A stretch of DNA of 64,000 nucleotides from Ottelia alismoides (taxonomy: Eukaryota; Streptophyta; Magnoliopsida; Alismatales; Hydrocharitaceae). The position numbers were made by a program, and so were the translations under genes. Under the pieces are notes generated by a model that was not told the DNA's origin, did not search any database, and saw only the letters and a program-made list of their open reading frames with translations. The stretch's first letter is position 1; each line of letters begins with the position of its first letter. The stretch lies in NCBI GenBank assembly GCA_037367405.1, contig JAZKJV010000085.1, positions 558,001 through 622,000 of the forward strand, given 5' to 3'. Positions 34,546-45,936 of this stretch are shown in pieces.

Positions 34546-36402
34546 GGTGGATTGAAGTTCGTAGGCGGGTTCACTCAAGGAAGGATGGAGGGCTTCTTCA
34601 TCGTGGATCTCGATGTGGTGATCCTCCTAACACGGGTGTTAGGAATCCTTTCGGGTGAGGTTGCTTCCGTTGCGGCTCGGTTGGTCATTGGGTGAGGCAG
34701 TGCAGAGATGATATTCGTTGCTTCAGATGTTTGGGCTTCGCGCATCGGAGCAGGAACTGCAGAGGGAGAGGTCACTCGGAGTTGGTGGAGGTGGCTTCGG
34801 CTGGAGCACTTCACGTCCTGGTGGGGGAAGGAGGGGGCGAAGCAGCCCTATTCAAGGATCTTCGGACGTTGGTTTCATTTCGAGGGGAGGCTTTAAGGGA
34901 GATGTGACGGCGTTGTCACCTTGGAGGGTCCTGGCCAGGGGTTTGACCGATGGCAAGGTAGAAGCATTGTTGACTATGACGCAATCGAGGAGGTCACTGC
35001 TCAAGTGGAGAAAGGTGCGGGCTGGCGATGGCTACTTGCTGCAGAGGAACCTGGATCTGATTAGAGTTAAAGGGATCCCGCTCTTATGGTGGAACTTTCG
35101 TCGGGTCCGGCAGCTGCTAACGGGTATTGCGAAAGTAAAAGTTTTGGCTGCGTCTGTACTATTGCCTGGGGAGAATGGAGACCCGTTGGTCTGGGTGCAT
35201 CATCTTCGCCCTCGGATGCTCGGGTGCTGGACGACGAGTGTGGAGGGACGACAGGTGCAGTTGGAAATCTCGTCGGTGGAGTCTGTCGTGGTAGGGGGCG
35301 TGTTTCGGGAGCGGCAAGGCGACGTTCCACCGGGGAGGGCACGCGAGACGGTCCGTCTTCTGCCAATCACGGGGAAGGTTTCAACAGGGCCCATTAACTC
35401 CGAGCCATTTGAAAGTCCAACGACAATTAATCAAAAGGTGGCGAAACGTGTGGTTTTTGAAAATAATGGTGGCTTTAAATCTCCAACGGCGGTTTCTAAT
35501 AACATTTGCCATGCCGGCACTTCATGTGGTGCCATTGATCCGGGGCCATTTTCTAAGGATGTCCAGCCTGGCGGTTTGGTTGGGAACAACCGCATGATAT
35601 GTCACGGATGGGAAAGGCCCCTTTCTGGCAAGGTTTCAAGCTCGGGTCTGGGTCAAGATATTTCTGTGGTTGGAGAGTCAGAGCGTACAGGGGGCGTTCT
35701 TTTGGGAGGGAGGGCACCCGACAGGGGGATCTGAGCCTGTCAACTTAAGGCAACGGGGCTGCAGGCGAGGGGGACACCTTCCAGGGAGGTTCGGGATCCC
35801 CATCACAGGACGTAGGGGCGGTTGCCGAAGGGGTACTAAAGCGAGGAGGAGAAAGGTCAGAAGCCGCATGCTGTGAATTGGTGGTGGACCTTGGGCTTGA
35901 GGGTGGGGCAGATGGTGGTCTGGTTCCGACCCCTGAGCCAGCGTGCTTGTCGGGGCATCATGAGGTCAACGGTACGAGAGACGCAGGGTTAGCTGTGGTG
36001 CTAAGCACTAGCACGGGGAAGGTTGAGAGGAGGGTTGCCGGGCTGGTGGCAGTGGACCAAACGACGGGAGGGGGAGAGAAGGTCGGTTGTGGTTCGACTG
36101 GTGGTGGCGTCCCCGGTGGAGGGGGAGGGAGTTGTCGTGAGGTAAGGGGGGAAGCTATGCAGGAGGAGGGAGGAGGGGTGTCAAGTTTGCAAGGGTATGG
36201 TGGGAAGAGTTTGGATGAAGATCGCCTCAGTTTGGAAGGGGAAGGGGAAGTGGAGTGTTCGACGAGGTCAGGGAAGAAGATGCAGGGGACTGGGGAGGTA
36301 GTGTTGGGAGATGCGGTGGGAGGGTGGGGTGGTGTTTTGAAAGAAAGCCTCGTGAGTGGAGGAGGAAGGAGAAGAGGAAATTGTTGGTGGGTACAGAGCT
36401 GA
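34546..36402 (+). pseudogene. LINE ORF1 (zinc-knuckle protein), broken
   Basis: At 34662-34760 two adjacent CCHC knuckles are read: CFRCGSVGHWVRQC and CFRCLGFAHRSRNC. A TGA lies just upstream in the same frame. Beyond the knuckles the frame shifts; a long frame from 34718 to 35734 contains a DUF4283-like stretch ('LIRVKGIPLLWWN...', about 35060-35290). A further Gly/Val-rich frame spans 35878-36402. ORF1 proteins bind the element's RNA. Some monocot LINEs also have the knuckles before DUF4283, so the order here need not mean truncation. Confidence 0.75.
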
Positions 36403-36556
36403 GCCTGGGAGTTTCTGAAGGATTTTGCACTGCTGCGGGGATCGAAGGACCATCGTCGCCTATTGGAAGACCAAGTTTTTTCAGCCTGCTTGATAGACAT
36501 TTCGCATAAAGTTTGGGTGTGGTTCCTCCGCGAGGGAAGGACAAAGAAGTTTATAA

Positions 36557-39500
36557 ATGAAGATGGTCTCATGGAATGTGAGGGGTCTGGGTCATCCCAA
36601 AAAACGACTGCGGGTCAGGAAGTTGCTAGGGGATGCTCATGCGGATATTGTGCTCTTGCAAGAGACGAAGGTCTCCAGGGCAGGGTGTGAGGCGTGGCGT
36701 GAACTTAGTGGTGGCTCTTCATTTGAATTTGCTGAGGTTGAGGCTCAGGGAGCGGCGGGAGGACTCCTAACCAGTTGGAGAAGTTCTGCCTTTGAGAAGA
36801 TGGTGGAGAGTAGATCTATGTTCTCCTTATCTGTGTGCCTTAAGAGAAAAGTGGATAATGTTATTTTCAGAGTGACCAATGTGTATGGGCCTACATGTCC
36901 GGCGGCGGGCTCCTTGGCGGCAGATCTCGCAGAGGTGGGAACGCATAGGAAGGAGGACATTTGGCTCATTGGCGGTGATCTGAATGTCACCTTGACGGCT
37001 GATGACAGACCTTCGAGGGGTGGTGGACGCGATGCTAGCTCGGAGGCTTTCAAGACTCAGGTCCTGGATTTGGGGCTCACTGTTATTGATGCGACGGGAT
37101 GTGCTTACACATGGAGGAATGAAAGGACGAGATCGAGGTTGGATAGATTTCTTCTGTCTCCGAGGGAGTGGAAGATTTCCCCCTCTCTCGGGCGTGGGCG
37201 TTACCTCGGGCGCACTCTGACCATACGTCAATCTTATGGTCTTCGGATGAGCAGATGCGACCCAGATCCGTTTTCCGATTTGAGAGAGCTTGGTTGATGT
37301 AGGAAGGGTTCAAGAATGAGGTGGTTACACAGTGGAGGGGTTGGCAGGTGGAGGGGTCGGCAGTCAGGCGTCTGGCTTCCAAATTGGTGCAGCTAAGGAA
37401 TTTTTTACTTGATTTCAGCCGTAGAGTGAGGACGCAAAGAAGGGAGCGGAGACGTGTGTCTCAGGATGGTGTTGTCTGTCTGGATGGGCTGGATGATGAG
37501 AGGGGTCTGGATCAGGATGAGGTGCTTGAACGGGCAAGGCTCTTAGAAGAGCTTCTTTTGGAGGACAGGAAGGAAGAAGTGGAGTGGAGGCAGAGATCCA
37601 GATAGAAGTGGTTGCGCGAAGGTGATGCAAACACTAGATTTTTCCATTCGATGGCCTCTGGCAGAAGAAGGAGGAATTTTATTCATAGCCTGGAGGTGGG
37701 TGCGGATAGAGTCGTGGGTGATGCTATGTTGGGGCGAGTCCTCAGGGACCATTTCGTAGAGAGGTCGAGGAGAAGGGCACACGACGGTTGGGGGTGGCAT
37801 GGAGCAGGTGTTGAATCGTTGTCAGAAGAACAGGCATCCGGACTTGAGGCACCTTTTATGGTGGAGGAAGTTAAAAGCGCGGTGTGGGGATTGAATGCAG
37901 ACGGGGCACCCGGACCTGACGGCTTTCCAGTCTTTTTCTACAGAGAATTTTGGAACATGCTAAGTGAAGATGTTATGGCAGTAATCAGTGAATTCAGATA
38001 TGGCAACAGGGGATTCAAGAAGGTTAACAGGGCGATGCTCTTTCTCCTTCCGAAAAAGGAAGACCCGATACGGGTGGAGGATTATAGGCCGATTGCGTTG
38101 TCTAACGCAATATATTTGATTATTGCCAAGGTGTTGGCAAGCAAACTCAGGCAAGTACTTGAGGGTGTAATCCTGCAGAACTAGACAACTTTTACCCTTG
38201 GCAGACATATGGCGGACGGACTAGTTATGGTATCTGAGATTTGCCTCCAATGGCATCGGGAAAACGTAAAGGGTTTGATTTGGAAGATTGATTTCGAAAA
38301 GGCGCATGACTGCGTGGATTGGAGCTTCTTGTGGGAGTCACTTCGGCGATGTGGTTTCAGTGACCTCTGGATAGCATGGATGAAGAGGTGCGTCACTACC
38401 TCCTCCTACTCAATTATGGTGAATGGGAGACCGGAAGGTGGCTTTTTTCAGCCTCAAAGAGGTATGAGACAAGGTTACCCATTAGCATCGATGCTTTTTG
38501 TCTTGGTGGCAGACGCTTTAGCAGTGATGCTCAAGAGAGCGGTCGTCGATGGGTGGTGTGAAGGATTCCGTATGGGCTCCATCTCTATTCCTCTTCTACA
38601 ATATGCAAATGATACCAAGATTTTTCTAGGTGGTACAGAAGACATGCACAGAAGGACGAAGCAACTGGTATAATTTTTTAGCAGTATTTCGGGTCTCAAG
38701 ATCAATAGAGAGAAGTCTGTAGTGATCCAGTTTGGGTTAGATGAGGAGGAGAGTAGATCAAGGGCTGTACTTTTGGGATGCCCTCTTGGAGAGCTACCCA
38801 TTACCTATCTTGGGCTACCTTTAGTGGCGGGCAGGCTCAAAAAAACAGAATGGGATATGGTCCTAAGGTGTTTTGAGGAGAGACTCGCAGGATGGAAGGC
38901 GGTCATCTAAAGGAGGGAAGTTGATTCTTCTAAAACATGTGTTGTCACCAATTCCTATTTTCTTCTTTTCGACACGGTTGATGCCGATTGGTGTAAAAAA
39001 GAAGATGGAGGTAATGATGAGAAGATTCTTCTAGTCAGATGGAAAACAACAAAGAACAGGCGTACATCTGGTAGAATGGGAGGATCTCACGCGACAAAGA
39101 AGCGAAGGAGGACTTGGAATTCGGATGTGTCTTGTATGAATAAAGCGCTTTTGGCTAAATGATTGGTGCAGATTTGGGGCAAATCAGATAGATTGGCAGT
39201 TCAGCTTCTACGAAAGATTTATGGTGTCAACGACTCTCTAGAAGATGATAGAGTGAGATTCGAGTCTTCTCTTTGGAGTGGGATCCGTGATATTTTGCCA
39301 CAGCTGAGGTCGAGATTGATGCCAAGATTGGGGTCCAGGGCAATCTTTCATTTTTGGCTGGACAACTGGATAGGTGATGGAGTTCTATGTAATAGATTCC
39401 CAAGACTCTTTGCTTGGGCGGCAAACAGAGGGTGTTCAGTGGCTGAGGTTGGGGTGTCTGGGTCGTGGGTTCCTCAATTCCTGCATGATCTTTCTGGACG

Positions 39501-40089
39501 TAGAAGAGAGGAATTGGGAAGAATGCTATCTGAGCTGCCCTCCCCTGATTGCATCTCGCAGGGTAAGGATCATTTTGCATGGGAGGAGGAGAGATTCTCA
39601 GTGAAGAAGTTATACAAGGTGTTTAGAGGAAGAAGTGAAGAGTTAGAGACTGACTTGAAGCAGGATATGAAGATTATCTGGGCAAGTAGGATCCCTTGTA
39701 GAGTGAAGATTTTTCTGTGGTGCATCAGAAGGGGAATGATCTGGGATAAAGCAAGAAGAGGAAGACCGTTTGGCATTTCAGATACCCAATGTGATAGATG
39801 TGGCACACAGATGGAGGATGCAGAACATTTGTTCTTTACATGTCCTACATCGGATCAGGTCTGGAAGGAGATAGGTGCGACATGGTTAATGCATGATGGT
39901 ACGACTGATTTCTGGAGATTGATTAGGTCGGTGGGGATGAATTCGACGGATGACGTTTCTTTGCTGTTTGCAGCTCTTTGGGCCATCTGGGGAGGAAGAA
40001 ATGACCTCATTTTTAAGAACCAGAGGTTCTATTCTGAAAATGTAATCGCTTTATGTCTTTCCCTTTATCGTTTTTGGTCCACAAGGTAA
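36557..40089 (+). pseudogene. LINE ORF2 (endonuclease and reverse transcriptase), broken
   Basis: The AP-type endonuclease begins MKMVSWNVRGLGHP at 36557; LLQETK, GGDLNVTL and TWRNERTRSRLDRFL follow. A frameshift near 37190 moves the reading to the frame used by nearly all later parts. Reverse transcriptase motifs include APGPDGFPVFFYREFW, YRPIALSNAIY, FEKAHDCVDW and QGYPLASMLFVLVAD. The catalytic YADD box reads YAND (38602-38613), losing one metal-binding Asp. Stops lie at 37300, 37603, 38182 and 38671; another frame change lies near 38900-39150. The C-terminal zinc-binding region (39163-40089, with W..RIPCRVKIFLW and CDRCG...AEHLFFTC) is open for 308 codons. Confidence 0.92.
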
Positions 40090-40171
40090 TGTATATCTCT
40101 AAAATTCTATAAATAAAATTTTTTTATGGTGAGTCCCAACTCAGGATTTCACCCCCTTTCCTATCAAAAAA

Positions 40172-40186
40172 AGAGATAAGGGTGAA
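40172..40186 (+). other. Target-site duplication of the LINE, right copy
   Basis: AGAGATAAGGGTGAA, identical to the left copy at 34507-34521. Confidence 0.95.
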
Positions 40187-40451
40187 GGGTGAGCTTAAAG
40201 GTGATGCCCTGAGATTTGTTCCATGCCAATAGAGGAGGTTATTTTGGCTGGTGCAACTCATCATCAACATGGGATTCCTGGGGTCTTCCATACCTCCGGT
40301 GATGATGTCATATTGGCAACATTATGATCAACTGTATCGTAGATAAGGTGGCGATCTTGTTCCTTCTTTTGAACCAGACAATCCCAATGGTTAAGAATGT
40401 TACATTGTTCCAACTGGATGTTTATTCAAAATTATATTGGAGACATCTTAT
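40187..40451 (+). repeat. Duplicated exon-like segment, copy 1
   Basis: From 40269 the sequence ('atgggattcctggggtcttc') matches 44652-44935 at about 93% identity but lacks roughly 100 bases present there (copy 2 positions about 44690-44790). The copy ends at 'gagacatcttat', exactly where the copia LTR begins. Host gene unknown. Confidence 0.8.
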
Positions 40452-42500
40452 TGTAGGACATGTGAGCCCACACCGAGCCATTATGCAATAGATGTTATTG
40501 CGAATATCATTTTCTGATCTGAAATGAAGAATAAATAATTTGCATAATAGGTCCCTCTGTACAATTAGGGTTATGTATCATGGCCATCTTGATGATCATA
40601 CAACTGTTGATTCAATAATTGAATCATATAGGCTGGTGCTTGGATGAATATCTAAAGGGTTAGATTGAGGACTCATCAAGCACCATCAAATGATTGTTAA
40701 GAGATGATCTCCAGCCTGAGTAGGAGATGGCAATCATTTCTCACATAGGCTGATATCTATTTGACCGACCTCTTGATGCAGGTCCTCTGCATGAGAATAG
40801 TGATTCGAAGGTGTCAGAATAGTTAGGTCAATGGGTTGACTTAACTAGATCAAGATAACCTAAGTCCTATGTTGAATGTTGTCACAACATAGGCACGCAT
40901 CCTCTGACCGGAGACAGATGTATTACTATATGTCTGAGTATGTACATTTGGCAGTCCGATAGGTTGATGGCCTAACCAAGGTCTATACACCGGCAAGCTG
41001 GTGTGCATATAAGGGCATACGAGTAATACGATCTCTCAAAGGGATCATACATGTTCACTACTGAACCGAAAGTCATGAGCTCACTCATGAGATATTGGGA
41101 AGAATCAAATTCCGTGCATAGTCATCTCGCTTTGGAAGCTTGACTGAATTTGTAGGTTTGATATATACTTTTGGAAAGTATATGATCAAGACCTAGTTAT
41201 GATATATGCTTTTGGAAAAGTATACGATCGATACCAAATCCCAATGATCAAATGAGAAACTTACTGAAGAAGACAATATAAAATTGATCTTGATCTTCGG
41301 GTTGATTATAGATCTTCTGATATGCAGGATGTACAGGTATTGAGAATACCTGAGGGTGATGCGATCATAAACGATTGTATAACCGTGACGCTTCCATTCC
41401 GAGGGAGTGATGAAACAGGTCTGGATTTTAGTGACTCCTTTCAGTAGAGAAGCAATCTGATCTTAGTCCAAGTGTTGGACATTAGTTTGAATGAGATTCA
41501 GATTCAATGAGAAGATTAGATTTGCGGTCTCGATTTAATATAGCATCTATGGGAGGTTCGTAAGATCTGGATTTGAGATGAAATCTCAATATCCAAGTCA
41601 CTATACGTGGAACAATACAATCGCCCTGTCCTTATCTCCAAGTATCTGCAGAGAAAGCACATTATTCTTGAAGGAGTTCAAGAATAATTCATTTGATGAA
41701 TTCTGTATCCAAGCATCGAGAAAATGGATGATTGAATATGATTTAATTATCATGAATAATATGAATTTGACTCATATTATAAGAAGAAATATCTAAGATA
41801 GTTAAATGTGATTTAATTATCAAAGATATGAATAACGTGAATGTGATTCATGTTATTTGGACACATGAGAAAAGAGATCCAAGATGATTAAATGTAATTT
41901 AATTATCATGGATATGAATAATGTGGATAGCACTATCCATATTAATCATATATATTATAAATATGATTTACAATATATTAGAGAGAGAGAAACTATGTAA
42001 ATAGCATTTGTTAATTATTAATATGAATTGGATTCACATTAAGTAATTAATTGGAAATGTAATTTACAAATTAGTTTGGGTTGTGAATATGATTCACATA
42101 TTTATCAATGACATGATTGAAATATTCACAAATTAATTTGGAATTAATTTGGTGGATATTTTTGTTACAAATACATTGAGAAATAATTATATAAAATAAA
42201 AGGGAGATAAATAACCATCAAATGAGGTGGCATCACCAATGACATAGTCAAAGGTGACACCCCCTCATTTTTAGGAGGTAATTTGTTATCTCTCCTTTAT
42301 TATATTGTTATCTCTTAATAATTAATTTATATTAAATTAAATTATGTTGATAATGTAGCAACATATATTTAATTTAAACATTAATTAATGTTGTTGATTT
42401 TTTAGCCAACAACAATCTTGACCATTGATTAATACATAGATCACCATAGTCGTTGGATCTATGTGTCCCATGGACTGAGATCCATTGGATCCCAAACTAA

Positions 42501-42508
42501 TATAAAAG
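42501..42508 (+). promoter_or_regulatory. TATA box of the copia LTR
   Basis: TATAAAAG within 'aactaatataaaaggaggg', followed about 60 bases on by a CT-rich tract, as is common in plant LTR promoters. Confidence 0.65.
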
Positions 42509-42562
42509 GAGGGCGAACCTAGCCTTTCATGGTACATTATTTAGAGTTGTAGAAGCCTACTA

Positions 42563-42581
42563 CTCTCTCTCTCTCTCTCTC
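42563..42581 (+). repeat. CT microsatellite
   Basis: Nine or so CT repeats, probably within the transcribed 5' part of the LTR. Confidence 0.9.
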
Positions 42582-43080
42582 CCTTTCTCATTCTCGCCCT
42601 CTCTTTCTCTTCTCCAAGAAGTGGCCGTCCACTTTTTGTTGAGAAGGAGAGACTCTCGCCTTCGCCTTCAACGACTCGGGGATCTCCTTCTTCTTTGGGG
42701 CAACTTGCTCTAAAGAAGACGACGGATTTCGTTTGACGAAATCAGGGGATTCATTGCTTGGAACTTCATCGAGGATTGCGGGAGGAACGCGACTCATCAT
42801 CGTGCCTGCAAGTGCGTTCTTCGTGGATCGGACTTAAGACAAGAGGATCTCTTGTTTGGCATCTCACGATTACTACCACGCTCCAAGAGGTATTCCTTAT
42901 ATTTGTGGTTTTGATGAAACGATCCGAGAAGTGTTCTCGTGATCATGTGGTTTTATCTTTTGTTTTAAAAATTTTAATTTCCGCCGCATCTAGCGACTAG
43001 TATGACTAGTTGCTCTGATTGCATACGATGCGATCGGCACGCTTCCGTGATGCGCTTAAGGATTCTCAATATCCTTCAAG

Positions 43081-43092
43081 TGGTATCACAAC
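43081..43092 (+). other. Primer-binding site, tRNA-iMet type
   Basis: TGGTATCACAAC differs slightly from the TGGTATCAGAGC consensus. It lies two bases after the LTR end CA. Confidence 0.8.
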
Positions 43093-43531
43093 CATAGGTC
43101 GAATAAGATTTTGGATATGATCCATAGACTTAGGACGACTTGGGTTTGAAAGGGTAGCGAAAGTTTGGTCGCATTTCAATTTTCACACCTCTGTCTAATT
43201 GATTTTTTCAGTACTGTTTAAATTGTTTAAACACAAAATTTTGAATTGGATTTTGTTCCCCATTAATTAAGGAAACCGTAAGATCTGAGTTTACGAAATT
43301 TGAATTTCATTTGCTCAAGATATGGCCTTTTGAATATGCATATATTCACTGTTGCGGGAACTGCGGATATAATCGTGATTAATGAGTTAATTACGATTTT
43401 GATCCGCCTCGAAATGCATGAATTATCACTTGGATTCTTTATAATCCAAATTGGCAATCTTAAGAAACTGATTTTGCAATTTTGGATTTAAATTGATCAA
43501 GATAAGTTACTTTTAGTGATTGGGGGTCACT
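43093..43531 (+). mobile_element. Copia element leader, truncated
   Basis: Sequence after the primer site with no gag frame. It continues after the hAT MITE to about 44450 and is then lost. Confidence 0.5.
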
Positions 43532-43539
43532 GCTGGAAA

Positions 43540-44378
43540 TAGGGGTGTAAACGGACCGAACCTGAGCGAACCTATATTTTTTAGGTTCGGTTCATTTATT
43601 TAATCGAGCCTAAACTTGTGTTCAGGTTAGGTTCGTTTATTTTCGAATCGAATCCAAATCGAACCTCTTTTTAAACGAATCGAACCTAAGCGAATATCGA
43701 ACCTAAGCGAATATCAAACCTAAGAATTCTCTAGTAAGAGAGGGTGAAGAGAAGAGAAATGGAAATATATGTGTGTCTGCAATTACAATAAATATTCATT
43801 TAGTTTTTTCTTTATCTAACTCATCTTCATCTTTTAAAAAAATAGACTAATAAGGATTCGTATCATTGAAAAACATAATTAGAATATATTTTTATATATG
43901 TTCAGATGGGGATAAGGAATAAGAATAATGTGGAGATATCCGACAAGTAATGTTTATACTTGTTTTGTTGATTTGAAGATAAAGGGAAAAGTACTAGACA
44001 CATAGATGATGGATGTTGTAACCACGATGTGACTATTTATTTTTGGATAGTTTTTACTGAGATAAAACCTATTTCTCACGTAAATATTCAATTATCTCTT
44101 GATAAATGTCACTTATCCTTAGACAAAATCCACTTATCTTAAATTAAGGTCAACTTCTACTGATAATGATTTGTAAATATGTATATGTGTATGTTTATCG
44201 AGCTTTTAACGAATCGAACCTGAGCGAACCTGTGATTTTTAGGTTCGATTCGTTTATTTAATCGAACCTAAACTTGTGTTCAGATTCGGTTCGTTTATTT
44301 CCGAACCGAATCTGAATCGAACTTTTAGCAAGCCGAACCTGAGCGAATATCGAACTTGAGAATTTTCTGACACCCCTA
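43540..44378. mobile_element. hAT-like MITE with perfect 8-bp duplication
   Basis: The ends TAGGGGTGT and ACACCCCTA are inverted repeats, and an exact 8-bp direct repeat GCTGGAAA flanks the element (43532-43539 and 44379-44386). The 839-bp interior carries two direct copies of an about 165-bp 'cgaacctgagcgaac...' block at 43556-43735 and 44205-44365. No transposase. Confidence 0.92.
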
Positions 44379-44454
44379 GCTGGAAATTGACACCTTTTGA
44401 TCATGAACCTTGTGATAAGTCATTCAAATATGTAGATGAAAATTAATTGTTAAT

Positions 44455-44651
44455 TTTCTGAAATAGCAACGGATAAGCATCGCTATGTGGACCGTTGCAG
44501 ACGATAAAGCAATAGATATGATATTCGTTGCTAATTTTGAGTACGGAAACTCATTTCGTAACGAATAATATCGTCATTATATATTTAACAACGGCTAATT
44601 TAGTGACAGATTTTTTCAAAACCGTCACTATAGCTCAATTTTGTTGTAGTG
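44455..44651. mobile_element. Truncated CACTA-type element (right end)
   Basis: It ends TCAATTTTGTTGTAGTG, the terminus of the family at 15483-16129, and contains 'gcaacgga', 'cgttgctaattt' and 'ataatatcgtcattata'-like phrases. No left terminus is seen, so only the right part remains. It abuts copy 2 of the duplicated segment. Confidence 0.6.
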
Positions 44652-44935
44652 ATGGGATTCTTGGGGGTCTTCCATACCGCCGGTGAGCTCCGATCACAGG
44701 TGAGTACCCCATTTTCGTAGGATGTAACGTTGATTCAGGCGGGGGGGGGGGGGACATGAACTGAAAATCGTTCATTGGCTGATGATGATGTCATATTGGC
44801 AACATTATGATCAACTGTATCGTAGATAAGGTGGCGATCTTGCTCCTTCTTTTGAACCAGACAATCCCAATGGTTAAGAAATGTTAAATTGTTCCAACTG
44901 GATGTTTATTCAAAATTATATGGAGACATCTTATT
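44652..44935 (+). repeat. Duplicated exon-like segment, copy 2
   Basis: It begins ATGGGATTCTTGGGG and includes a splice-donor-like CAG|GTGAGT at about 44697, a poly-G run at about 44741-44753, and then the part shared with 40269-40451. It runs into 'ttttattatgcag', which resembles a splice acceptor. Confidence 0.75.
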
Positions 44936-45450
44936 TTATTATGCAGGTTTGAGACGTTTTTTCCTGCACATGACCGATCCTCACTCGTGAACTTTAGGTG
45001 GATCTACACAGCGAGCCCATCCATGTCTTTGTTTGCGGGCACATACACTACTACATTCAAGTATGTCAGCGACATAGTCGCAGAGGTGCATGAAGAGAAG
45101 GGACACACCTATTTTCGTGCCAATCGTTGTCATGCCCATATTCTACTTACAATATTATTAGTGGCTAATTGAGCACTCATTTGATTTGAAGGTTCTTCTC
45201 AAGCTGCAGGGCATCAAGTTGTTGGCACCATTCGTGTCACTTGCATGTGCAATGGAATGCCACATTCACTCTGATGGCCAAAGATGTGTATCTGTCGTTA
45301 ATATCTCATCTATTGCAGTTGAAACATTTAATTGTCCTCTCTCTGTAGAGTATGCTCAAGGTACTTGCACATTCTACAGTTAGTTGTTCTTAAAAATTCT
45401 TTTTTGGTAGGCTTGTGGTAATCAAGTGTTTACAACCAGCATCCATACAA
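44936..45450 (+). pseudogene. Exon-like gene fragments, family unknown
   Basis: After the acceptor-like 'ttattatgcag', an open stretch reads FETFFPAHDRSSLVNF and continues to about 45170. A second runs from 45186 (MKVLLKLQGIKLLAPFVSL) to a stop at 45381. Codon use and GC content exceed the surroundings, which suits coding origin. I do not recognise the protein. The fragments may be host exons carried by the putative Helitron. Confidence 0.4.
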
Positions 45451-45458
45451 TTGCCTTA

Positions 45459-45706
45459 GGGCCCGTTCGGTAGGAGAATAAGCAGGAATAAGGATGGGGA
45501 ATAAGGGGAATAAGGGTCTATTCTCCGTTCGGCTGGAGGATAAGAATAAGGAGAATAAGGTGAAATAAAGGTAGGTAAGGTGGGATAAAGATAGGAATAA
45601 GAGTGAAATAAGATGAAATAATGGGGAATAGTCGTACCACGGGGAAGCGTGTTGGGGGCTTATTCTCCTTATTCCATTCCTCCTTATACCCTAAACGAAC
45701 AGGGCC
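45459..45706. mobile_element. Harbinger-like MITE with TTA duplication
   Basis: The ends GGGCCCGTTCGG and CGAACAGGGCC are inverted repeats, flanked by TTA (45456-45458 and 45707-45709), as made by PIF/Harbinger transposases. It is the same family as 22745-22988. Confidence 0.85.
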
Positions 45707-45936
45707 TTAATATGGGAGTCCCTGGAATCACTAGAGATGATTACATTCAATACTTGGTAACTGACAATGTATATATCAACGATTTTGTCGATTCATATCT
45801 TCTCTATTTGTCGATGGATTTTGAGCTTTCTAATCATAACTGCAAAATCTCAATGGTTTGTATATTGTTTATGGTCCTCTCATATGTACTTAGGAAAAAC
45901 TTCATCATCGGGAAACATGAAACTGTTCTGTTATAA
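45707..45936 (+). pseudogene. Exon-like fragment continuing after the MITE
   Basis: A frame reading MGVPGITRDDYIQYLVTDN starts at 45715 and stays open to 45934. It looks like coding sequence interrupted by the MITE. The family is unknown. Confidence 0.3.

Larger units (their letters stand above)
34522..40171 (+). mobile_element. L1-type LINE, near full length
   Basis: A 5.65-kb non-LTR retrotransposon bounded by an exact 15-bp duplication and ending in a short A tail ('ctatcaaaaaaa'). It has the order expected of plant L1 elements: ORF1 with CCHC zinc knuckles, then ORF2 with AP-type endonuclease, reverse transcriptase and a C-terminal zinc-binding region. Both frames are broken, so it can no longer move. 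It is inserted in unit 2 of the Helitron-like terminus. Confidence 0.93.
40452..43078 (+). mobile_element. Ty1/copia-type LTR
   Basis: A 2.6-kb region starting TGTAGGACATGTGAGC and ending ...TATCCTTCA, directly followed by a tRNA-iMet-type primer site. It has a TATA box at 42501, a CT-rich leader-like tract (42563-42581) and GC-richer R/U5 sequence (42590-43078). The internal domain after it is short and lacks gag or pol, and no matching 3' LTR is found, so this is a truncated element. Confidence 0.72.

Noticed and set aside
35958..36572. Minus-strand Pro/Ser-rich frame of 204 codons
   Set aside because: It is the antisense of the LINE ORF1 Gly-rich region.
44741..44753. Poly-G runs here and near 29316 and 29541
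   Set aside because: Simple homopolymers, possibly lengthened by sequencing error; no quadruplex pattern with several runs was evident.
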